Part shown: piece after piece, positions 55,733 through 64,000 of the stretch
How the letters are laid out: the number at the start of each line of letters is the position of its first letter
How positions within the stretch are numbered: position 1 is the stretch's first letter
From: Ahaetulla prasina
Lineage: Eukaryota; Chordata; Lepidosauria; Squamata; Colubridae
Reading direction: 5' to 3'
DNA length: 64,000 bases
Assembly: GCF_028640845.1 (NCBI RefSeq)
Contig: NC_080543.1
Coordinates: 1,868,667 to 1,932,666 of the forward strand
Translations under genes and position numbers: made by a program
The notes under the pieces: model-generated
Told to the model about the DNA's origin: nothing
The model's database searches: none
Seen by the model: only the letters and a program-made list of their open reading frames with translations

Positions 55733-58700
55733 CTATTTCAGCTTCTTTTCCGTCATGAGGCTGTCGTGAAGCTTGGAGACCTCGGGTTCAAAGGTTTCCA
55801 TTACTAAGGTCCCATTGCCATCGAAGAATTTGGCGATGGATCGGGTGAATTCCGCCTCTCTCTGCTGCCTGCTTCGGCCGCTGATGAATGTCATCTTCAG
55901 GCTGTATTTGTCATCAAACCTGCCAAAAGGGAAGGGACCCAGACAGGATGGCTCAAGAACCACCCGGCAGGTAACGCCGGGGGTACTTTCCAAAACTCAG
56001 TGAAAGGAAGGGAAATATAAATTATAAAACAACGTAACATAAAATAACATAAAACATAAAACAATACAGAACAATGTAATGTAATATAAAATACAAATAC
56101 AGACAAATAATAATACAAAATAAGGTAAAATAAAGTGAAATATAAAATAAAAAATAACATAATGTAAAATATAACATAAAATAAAGCAAAATTTAAAAAA
56201 ATGAATAAAATATAAAATAAAATAAAAATACAACATATAAAATAAAAAAGTAAATAATATAAAATAAGGTTAAATAAAAATTGAATAAACTATAAAATTA
56301 AAAATTAAAACGATATAGAATGAAAAAAATAATAACATAAAATAAACACAAAATAAAATAAAAATTAAAAAAAGATAAATACCAAATAAAACAAAATAAA
56401 GAATAAAAGATTAAATTGTGACCTCCTGATGATAGAGGTACTCCTCACTTAATGACCGGTCACTCAGCCGTGGGTTGAGAAAAGGTGGGAACGCTTTTGC
56501 TGAGTTTGCAATCCAAATTATTTTGCGGCTGCATCCATGCAGGATGGCTTCAACATAACTCTGGGCATGGGGGGAGGGCCAATGGCTGGGCTTCTGGGAC
56601 CTGCCCTGATTCCACACACACACACCCCTGGGATAACCCTTTCCCTTCTAGGCAGGCTTTAGGGGGTCCTGGGAGAGAAAGGGGGGGGGTTACCTTTTCA
56701 GACTGGAGGAAAGCTGCCAGATGTCGTCCGGGTCCATTCCTGTGGGGTCTTTCCTGTGCGCTACCAGGAAGATGCTCTTCTCCTTGTATGAGGTATAGAT
56801 GGTCAGAATTCCCATCATTACGAAATACGTTGGGCCAGGTTAAAGAAAGAGACCAGAATCATAAAATCCTAAGGGACTTCAGAGGTCTTCTATCTAGTCC
56901 AACCCCTGTCCAAACTCGGAGACCTTATCATCCCAGACAACTGGCTATCCAACCTTTTCTCGAAGACTTCCAGTGATAGAGCACTCCAAACTCAAAGAGG
57001 CAAGCTGTTCCATCCATCCACCAAGCCACCTACCCACCCATCCATTGATCCAACAATCCAACCAACCAACCATTCATTCACCCATCCGTTCATCCACCCA
57101 TCCATTGATCCATCTACCCACCCACCCATCTCTCTCTCTCTCTCCATCCATCCATCCATCTCCAATCCATTGATTCATCCACCCATCCATCCATCCATCC
57201 ATTGATCCATCTACCCATCCATCCATCCACCCATCTCTCTCCATCTATCCAGCTACCTATTCATATCTATCCATCCATCTACCCATCCATCCATTGATCC
57301 ATCCACCCATCTCTCTCTCCATCCATGCACCCATCTATCCACCCATCCATCCATCCACCCATCCACCCATCTGACATCTCTCTCTCCATCCACCTATCCA
57401 TATCTATCGACATATCCATTGATCCATCCACCCATCTGTCCAACAATCCACCCATTCGTTCATCCATCTGTTCATCCACCAATCCAATGATCCACCCACC
57501 CACCATCTGACCCTCCATTCATCTCTCCTTCCACCCACCCACCCTCACCCACCCATCTCTCTCTCTTTCTCTCTCTCCATCCATCCATCCACCCACCTAC
57601 CTAGCCTGTCTGGCTCATCCAGATGCTTGAATGTTGATAAATTGTTTTAATTTTGGATTAGGAGCTGCCCAGAGTTGGTTAAGAGAATGGGTGGCTATGT
57701 AAGGGCATAAATCAAAATTAAGTTCAGTTAAAACAAAACGGAAAATTCTGAAGGAATGGAGACCACCCATCTGTAGAGGTCAGAATAAATACAGGTAGTT
57801 CGCTATTTACAACCGCTGGTTTAGTGACCAAAGTTACAACTCCGGCCCACGAGAAGACCCTGGGATAAAGAGATAATAAATGAGATAAACCAGCGGTTTC
57901 TTTCCACTCGAAAATGGGCAGAGCATCAGACTTGGGAAGCTCAGCTAAGCCGAGCATTCCCTTAAACCTGGCACCAAAAAAAAAAAAAAAAAAAAAGATG
58001 GCAGGAAACTTAGCTCAGGCCTTCCTAGTTGCCCAACAAAGCAACCAGCAACGGCTGGAAAGCGAAGAATTCTCTTTCGAGACAGGGAGCAGCGGAAAAA
58101 GGATATGACACCACGCAGACGGCAAGCACCGGCTTCGATTCCGGAAAGGGGTGAAGATAATCCCATATTAAAGCCACAATGGCGAAGAGGCAGGAGATGG
58201 TGCAGATGATAAGGCGCCCGTCGATCAAGCAGAAGTTCTCTACGTATTTATACTTTTCCAAAAGGACCTGGTGGGGAAAGGAGGGCCCACGTCAGCCCGG
58301 GACTTGCACCCTCAAAGGGAAGGAAGGGGTTCGCCGATAAGAAGAGAATCATTGGGGCTCAAGGTTGGAATGGGGGAGGGCTTGGCGAACCATCATCGGT
58401 GCTAGGAGGGAGGGGGCTTTGCAGAAAGGAGGAGGGGGGAGGGAGGAGGAAGAAGAGGACTACGAGGTCCTTGGTGCTCTCTGTGTTTGCTGGTTTTCTT
58501 ACAGATATTTTGTGACCCAACTGGGGATCTCTCCCTCCATGCTGGATGGACGGGACTGGGGTTTGCACGGAGGAGGAGGAGGGAACTATGGGGTTCTTGT
58601 TGCTCTCTGAGCTGGGTGGTTTTCTTGCCGACATTTTGATAACATAATCAGTGCTAAAAGAGGAAGGGGGGCTGCAGAGAGAAGGAGGAAGAGGTAGAAG

Positions 58701-59369
58701 GATGAGGATTGTGGGATCCTTGGTGCTCTCTGAACTTGGTAATTTTCTTACCGATGTTTGGTGACCCAACTGGGGAACATCATCAGTGCTAGAAGGGAGT
58801 GGGGTGTGCAGAGAGGAGGAGGAGGAGGAGAAAGAGAAAGAGGATGACTATGAGGTCCTTAGGTGCTCTCGGAGCTTGGTTGTTTATGCTTGGCAGACAT
58901 TTCATCACCCAACTAGGAAACATCTTCAGTGCTACAAGGGAATGGGATTTTTGGACTGGAGGAGGGAAAAGAGGAGGAGGAGAAAGAGAAGAAGAAGAGG
59001 AGGAGAGGGAGGACTGGGTGCTCTCTTGAGTGTGGTTGTTTTCTTGTAGGCATTTCATGACCCAACTATAGAACATCATCAGCGTTAGAAGGGAGTAGGG
59101 TTTGCTTGTGATGAGGGAGCTGTCAGGGAGGCAGATCAACAGCTTGAGAAGGAAAGGGGTCCTTAAGCAATGCATGAAAACAAGCGGGGGGGGGAGGGCT
59201 GGGGGAATTAATAGGAAAGACATCGGAACTGGGGGGAAGAGTCCATCTATTCTATTCCAAAAGGGAGGAGGGTTTTTTTTTTTACCTTTTTGGCGGAGTC
59301 ATCCAGTGAATTCTTCACCGCTGACCCGTCCCATTTGTCCACTTTCACGGGTTTGTCGTCGATTTTCCA
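55733..59369 (-). CDS. SPCS2: SPCS2, signal peptidase complex subunit 2 (25 kDa), exons 2-5
   Basis: Exons in gene order: 59369-59286 ([17 protein letters not shown]...), 58267-58107 ([12 protein letters not shown]...[15 protein letters not shown]), 56828-56694 ([17 protein letters not shown]...) and 55919-55733, ending TAG at 55733-55735. The phases join and give 188 residues of the 226-residue family protein. Two membrane helices are visible: [20 protein letters not shown] and the one shared across exons 3-4. The protein is an ER-membrane, non-catalytic subunit of the signal peptidase complex that cleaves secretory signal peptides. Exon 3 ends before ATATCCTTTTT and exon 4 starts after ...CCCAAC, a U12-type AT-AC intron. 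AATAAA (reverse complement at 55681-55686) lies about 47 bp after the stop. Exon 1, which should be GC-rich, is not seen up to 64000. Identity rests on very strong similarity to the remembered human sequence. Confidence 0.95.
55997..56415. repeat. AATAAAATA-rich low-complexity tract
   Basis: About 400 bp of A/T-rich degenerate ATAAAATA repeats in SPCS2 intron 4. Confidence 0.85.
56860..57000 (-). mobile_element. CR1 LINE 3' end
   Basis: AATCCTAAGGGACTTCAGAG and ATCTAGTCCAACCCCTGTCC, antisense CR1 terminus, next to a (CATC)n tract. Confidence 0.75.
57005..57600 (+). repeat. (CATC)n / (CCAT)n complex microsatellite
   Basis: About 600 bp of CATC, CACC and TCTC units with interruptions, in SPCS2 intron 3. 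Confidence 0.92.
58380..59105 (-). repeat. Array of six inverted Penelope termini with (GGA)n spacers, in SPCS2 intron 2
   Basis: Minus-strand units whose CTGATGA-like cores lie near 58391, 58537, 58643, 58779, 58925 and 59074, spaced about 105-155 bp, each followed by a GGA-rich tract. Same composition as the 44.1-45.9 kb array but older and more divergent. Confidence 0.85.
58896..58929 (-). ncRNA. Hammerhead-like motif with intact core, in the SPCS2 intron array
   Basis: CTGAAGA (58929-58923), partial helix II GTTTCC/GGTGAT, GAAA (58903-58900), TGTC (58899-58896), with TGCCAAG following for helix I. The core residues match the CUGANGA...GAAA...NUH consensus. Confidence 0.5.
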
Positions 59370-59696
59370 CTGTGAGGCAAAAAAAGTTTAGAAACAAATT
59401 TAGGGGGTTAGAAACAAATTGGGGGGGGGAGGAGGAGATGGCAAATGCTTCCTCACTTCCGCCCCGTGTTGGATTCACACAAAATTAAATTAAAACAACT
59501 GAATTATGCTTGGTAGGTTGTGTGAAGACTGTTGTTTGTCTTAACAAGCACTACTCTGGACCTGGTTGTGAAATTCAGATTTAACAACACAACTGCTGCT
59601 GGTGAAAAGACACACACAGGGTCGTCTTAGCAATTACATCAGAATTTAGAAATCATGAAGGCAGCCAGAATTAGCTTTCGTATAAAGCATTTCATC

Positions 59697-59953
59697 AATA
59701 ATAGCTCAGGCTGTTAAGAAGCCTGTTATTAAAACACAGCTGCCTGCAATTACTGCAGGCTCGAATCCCACCAGGCCCAAGGTTGACTCAGCCTTCCATC
59801 CTTTATAAGGTAGGTAAAATGAGGACCCAGATTGTTGGGGGGGGCAATAAGTTGACTTTGTAAATATACAAATAGAATGAGACTATTGCCTTATACATTG
59901 TAAGCCGCCCTGAGCCTTCGGAGAAGGGCGGGATATAAATGTAAATAAATAAA
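59697..59953 (+). mobile_element. tRNA-derived SINE with L2-like tail, second copy
   Basis: TAGCTCAGGCTGTTAAGAAG, CAGGCTCGAATCCCA (B box), tail CCCTGAGCCTTCGGAGAAGG then (AAATA)n. Confidence 0.88.
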
Positions 59954-60239
59954 TAAAAAATACTACAATGAAACATGCGACCTTGCAACAATACAAGATG
60001 TCTTTTTTTAAAAACAAAAAAAATTGAGAAAAAGGAAAGGCGTACTTTCAGGAATCCTTAGGGGCAGCCATCTGCCCGAGAGAAAGTAATGGCGCTCACT
60101 TTTGTAGGATTCCAGAAAGTCCGTAACACAGGAATGGGCAACTCTGCAACTTTAGGACCTACGGACTTCAACTCCCAGAATTCCTGAGACAGCCGGCTGA
60201 AAGCTTTGCTCACACAAGCACAAAGCCCTAAGCACCAGC

Positions 60240-60273
60240 CTGAAGATGACGAGTGAGACCTCGTTGAAACGTC
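60240..60273 (+). ncRNA. Best-formed hammerhead-ribozyme-like motif in the window
   Basis: CTGAAGA (60240-60246), helix II GACGAG (60248-60253) with CTCGTT (60260-60265), six pairs including one G-U, loop TGAGAC, then GAAA (60266-60269) and CGTC (60270-60273). One extra base sits between the core and helix II, as in the other Penelope-type copies here. Helix I is short. Self-cleavage is not shown. Confidence 0.6.
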
Positions 60274-60736
60274 GCCAAGATACTCTCAAGCTTACATGGG
60301 AAAAGTCCTGAATACGCTAAGCCCTACATACCTATACCTGTGAAAACCTACGAAAATATATTATACAAGCATTAGACTTACTTCTTCAATGATAATTTCA
60401 CCCACTATTTACCCAAAGCTCTTACTGGGCAAACTCTTCATCAAAACTGTATGACAATCAGGTGGATCACCCCCACCCACCGATCCCAAACCCCCAAGGG
60501 GACACACACACAACAATATGCTGTCCGATATGCTATGTAGCATGAAGGACCTAGTGCCAATGTTAATATTAAACATACTCCAATTTTCCTGAAATGCCAA
60601 ATTTCTAGCATCTTCTCGTGCAAAAGCCACGAGGGTCTTGAACCCCGTAATAGCACCTGACTAAAGCAAGCAGAAGCTGGATCATGGCTGCCCGTGGATG
60701 CTCTCATTCGAACTTTGGAGTGCTGCTAGAGACGGG

Positions 60737-61105
60737 GAATTCTCGACCATTCTTTTTTTAGCAACCATTCAAAGCTACAGCAGTTTTGAAAAAAAGTGAC
60801 TTAAGCCGTTTTTCACACTTACGTCAGTTGCAGCATCCCACTGGCCATAGGATCGGACGCTTGGCAACTGGCTCATCGTCCCAAAGTCACTGATCTCCGT
60901 TCGCGACCTTCTGCTTGGCAAAGTCAATGGGGAAGTCAGATTCACTGAACCACCACGCGGCTAACTTAAAAACGCCAATGATTCACTTAACAACTGTGGC
61001 AAGAAAAGTCGTAAAATGGGGCAAAACATACTTAAGAACCGTCTTGCTTAGCGAGGGAAATTGTAGGCTCAATTGTGGTCGTAAGCCGAGCACTAACCTG
61101 TATAT
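60737..61105. mobile_element. MITE of the GACTTACGACC family
   Basis: Contains TGACTTAAGCCGTTTTTCAC, CAAAGTCAATGGGGAAGTCA and GTGGTCGTAAGCCGAGCACT, one diverged full-length copy. Confidence 0.75.
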
Positions 61106-61684
61106 GAACACAGCCTGCTGGAGTCAATCAATTAACTCTCTTATTAATGTCTAACTAATGTAACCTTACCTCACTTCTCATTTTGGTGCCTCTTCCTCCT
61201 ACCGGTTGACTTCCTGTTGCTAGCTTCAAAGAAAGACACATCATCCTTCCTGAAACCCAACAGCCATATCTAAAAAAACTCAACTGTCAACGGTCTGGGA
61301 TGACAACTTAATTCTAACCTTTTTTAAAAAAATCAAATTGGGCAGTAAACCTGCTTGTGGACCAGAATGCCCTCAGGCAAGAGCTGAAAGGCTCAGATCC
61401 AGACAACACCGTGTGTTTTCATTCTCAACACAGAAGCAAGGAAAAGAAAGCAGTGAAGTCAATGCTGCTATAAAAAGCAAAAACCGACGTCTGGACAGGA
61501 CTAGAAATGAATAATTATTTGATTTTTTGTTTTCAATCTAAGGAAAGCTGCACAGGGTGAGGGAATCTGCCTGTGAAATTGAAATGAGACCAGAAGAAAA
61601 CAGAGAGAAGGACATGATTCCCTTTAAGAATAAATAAGCGCAGCAAAAGAGGAAGGATTCCACACAGTACTTCAGACGTTTAAA

Positions 61685-62038
61685 TACAGGTAGTCCTCGA
61701 CTTATGAGCACAAGAGAGTCCAAAATTTCTATTGCCAAATAAGACATTCATTTAGTGAATTTTGCCCCATTTTACAACATTTCTTGCAAAAGTTGTTAAA
61801 CTAGCAACATAGTTGTTACTTTGAGTTTCCTTGTCAGAAGGTCACAAAAGGGAATTGTATGACCCCGGGACACGTAAATATGTGACCGTCATAAATATGA
61901 GTCAGTTGCCAAGTGTCTGCCTGTGGGGATCCTGCAACGGTTGTGTGAAAATCAGTCACAAGTCACTTTTTTCAGTGACGCTCTAACTTCGGATGATCAC
62001 TCAACAAATGGTTGTAAATTGAGGACTTATCGGTATGC
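61685..62038. mobile_element. MITE of the GACTTACGACC family, about 350 bp
   Basis: CAGGTAGTCCTCGACTTATG at the left and GTTGTAAATTGAGGACTTAT at the right as inverted termini. Confidence 0.85.
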
Positions 62039-62360
62039 GTATACTCTGATACTTGGGAACTGTAGCATGAAAAAAAGGATTAAAACACCACCCTCTGAAA
62101 AGCCAACCCAGCATTCCAAAGATATGGTCACTACTGTGTTCACAAGGCAAAGTTAAGAAACGTGGGTTAAGATTTACGTAATATGATGCAGGGATTAGTT
62201 CACCTTAAGCACACCAATTTTTGAGGGTGTGTGTATGTGTTTAGGACGCTGTTCAAATCCAGCTTGGTCCAGTGGAGTCATTTTTATTTTATTTAGCATA
62301 TGGCCTCTACAGCAGTCATGCAGTCACTGACATACCACACTAATAAATAAACACATTACA

Positions 62361-62580
62361 CAGGTAGTCCTCCATTTACGGCTATGCTTGAGCCCAAAAT
62401 TTTTCTTGCTAAGGGAGACACTTGTTAAGTGAATTTCCCCCCATTTTATAATTAATTGTATTTTAATAGTATTTATATTGTAATATTATTGTTTATTTTA
62501 TCTGGCTGTGAACCGCCCTGAGTCCTTCGGGAGAAGGGCAGTATAAAAATTTAAATAATAAATAAAATAATATAATATAA
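62361..62580 (+). mobile_element. MITE fragment followed by an L2 3' tail
   Basis: CAGGTAGTCCTCCATTTACG at 62361, then an L2 terminus (ACCGCCCTGAGTCCTTCGGG at 62513) and ATAATAAATA. Confidence 0.8.
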
Positions 62581-62581
62581 C

Positions 62582-62940
62582 AACAGAGTTGGAAGGGACC
62601 TTGGAGGCCTTCTAGTCCAACCCCCTGCCCAGGCAGGAAACCCTACACTATCTCAGTCAGATGGTTATCTAACATTTTCTTAAAAATTTCCAGTGTTGGA
62701 GCATTCACAGGCAAGTTGTTCCACTTATTAATTGTTCTAACTGTCAGGAAATTTCTCCTTAGTTCTAAGTTGCTTTTTTCTTTGATGAGTTTCCACCCAT
62801 TGCTTCTTGTTCTACCCTCAGGTGCTTTGGAGAACAGCCCGACTCCCTCTTCTTTGTGGCAACCCCTGAGATATTGGAACACAGCTATCATGTCTCCCCT
62901 AGTCCTTCTTTTTATTAAACTAGACATACCCAGTTCCTGA
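62582..62940 (-). mobile_element. CR1 LINE 3' region
   Basis: Antisense: GTTGGAAGGGACCTTGGAGG through GTCTCCCCTAGTCCTTCTT. Same segment as 20740-21090 in the opposite orientation. Confidence 0.88.
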
Positions 62941-62944
62941 TGAA

Positions 62945-63840
62945 AGGTCACGATTATGACCTTTCCTGCCACAGCTGTTAAGCAGATCACCGCACTTGCT
63001 AACTTAGTCACATGTTTGTTAAGGGAATCTGGCTTCCCCATTGACTTTGCTTGTCAGACGATCACAAAAGGGGATCACGTAATCCCCAGTACAGTGCAAC
63101 TGTCATAAAGACAAGTCAGTTGCCAAGCGCCACAATTTTGATCGCATGTCGTGACCTCAGGACACTGCAAATGTCATAAATAACGCCAGTTACCAAGCAT
63201 CTGACTTTTGATGACATGATCTGCAACAGTCATTAAGGGTGACAAACAGGTGTAAGTAACTTTTGAATGTGTCGGTATCATTTTGCTAAATGCTAAATGA
63301 ACTATTTCAAGTTGAGGACCACCTGTACGTACCAGCACAAATATCAATGTAAATAAATAATCAACCAACACACATACTATAAAGTAATTTTACCTTATAA
63401 AGTAGTTATAAGGTAATTTTATCTTAAATTAGTAGATACAGACTCATAAATAAAAAGTGCACAATACAACATAGGAGATAAAATACTAATTTAAGGTAAA
63501 ACTACACTCTCCCTGCAGCTGTTAAGTTAGTAACATGGTTGTTAAGTGAATCTGACTTCCCTGTTTGTCAGAATGTGGCAAAAAGCGGATCACGTGACCT
63601 CCAACCGTCATAAAGACAAGTCAGTTGCCAAGCGCCCGAATTCTGATCGCATGATGTGACCCCGGGACACTGCGAATGTCACAAACACACGGCAAGCATC
63701 TGACTTTGGATCACGCAACCAGGGGGATGCTGCAACAGCCGTTAAGCGCGGCAAACAGTCATAAGTCACTTTTGTCTGCGTCGCTGTCATTCCGGACACT
63801 AAATGAACCGTCGCAAGTTGAGGACCACCTGTACATACCA
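62945..63840. mobile_element. Two MITE copies of the GACTTACGACC family
   Basis: Copies at about 62945-63330 and 63500-63840, each ending AAGTTGAGGACCACCTGTAC. Between them is AT-rich sequence without a recognised feature. Confidence 0.75.
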
Positions 63841-63861
63841 GCACAAATATCAACAGAAGGG

Positions 63862-64000
63862 CCGGTTAGCTCAGGCTGGTAATAGCCTGTTATTAAGAAC
63901 ACCGAAGCCTGCAATTATTGCAGGTTCGAGCCCGGCCCAAGGTTGACTCAGCCTTCCATCCTTTATAAGGTAGGTAAAATGAGGACCCAGATTGTTGGGG
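63862..64000 (+). mobile_element. tRNA-derived SINE, third copy, cut by the window end
   Basis: GGTTAGCTCAGGCTGGTAAT and GCAGGTTCGAGCCCGG (A and B boxes). The tail lies beyond 64000. Confidence 0.85.

Larger units (their letters stand above)
56829..58106 (-). other. U12-type AT-AC intron of SPCS2 (intron 3)
   Basis: The donor reads ATATCCTTTTT (58106 downwards), the classic minor-spliceosome 5' splice site. The acceptor ends in AC at 56830-56829, and a branch-site-like TTCTTTAAC at about 56847-56839 lies 10-12 nt before it. Only this AT-AC junction gives the expected codons across exons 3-4 (VVS then YFVMM). No GT-AG alternative fits, because no AG precedes the exon 4 reading. Confidence 0.85.

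Overview
This window is vertebrate nuclear DNA from a squamate reptile, most likely a snake. The evidence is spliced vertebrate genes embedded in a squamate repeat mix: CR1, CR1/L3-like, L2 and L1 LINEs, a tRNA-derived SINE that shares its 3' tail with L2, pentanucleotide AATAG tails, a GATA/GACA-type block of about 0.8 kb, Penelope-like elements (PLEs), and one young Ty3/Gypsy LTR element. No prokaryotic genes, CRISPR arrays or viral genomes are seen. A 100-N assembly gap lies at 34193-34292.

Three host loci can be supported. (1) LCMT2/TYW4, the wybutosine-pathway tRNA methyltransferase, lies on the minus strand at 11248-33097. I resolved 13 coding exons whose phases all agree and which encode about 699 residues. 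The human gene is described as intronless, so this architecture is notable. (2) The 3' end of an ADAM20/21-like membrane metalloprotease gene lies on the plus strand at 43267 to about 51550. It holds the end of the cysteine-rich region, the EGF-like module, a transmembrane helix and a short tail. No metalloprotease or disintegrin exons are visible upstream. (3) Exons 2-5 of SPCS2, the signal peptidase complex subunit, lie on the minus strand at 55733-59369. They include an apparent U12-type AT-AC intron; exon 1 is not found and is probably beyond 64000.

Layout: 1-6660 is a mosaic of an old CR1 copy broken by L1, hAT-like and L3-like insertions, followed by an inverted second L3-like copy. 6660-11247 is mostly unassigned 3' flank. 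11248-33097 is LCMT2, whose largest intron contains a Tc1/mariner element split by a nearly complete L2. 33100-33320 is the LCMT2 promoter region. 34293-37190 is an L1. 37771-42371 is a complete Gypsy element with near-identical LTRs and a 5-bp target duplication. 42380-43010 is a minisatellite. 43267-51550 holds the ADAM exons, with a tandem array of PLE termini in one intron. 51909-52720 is the GATA block. 53490-64000 contains SPCS2 and a dense set of MITEs, SINEs and PLE termini.

The most unusual signal is repeated hammerhead-ribozyme-like architecture (CUGANGA core, a 6-bp helix II, GAAA, then NUH and a helix I partner) in the PLE termini. These termini have been amplified into three tandem arrays with polypyrimidine spacers inside host introns or between exons.
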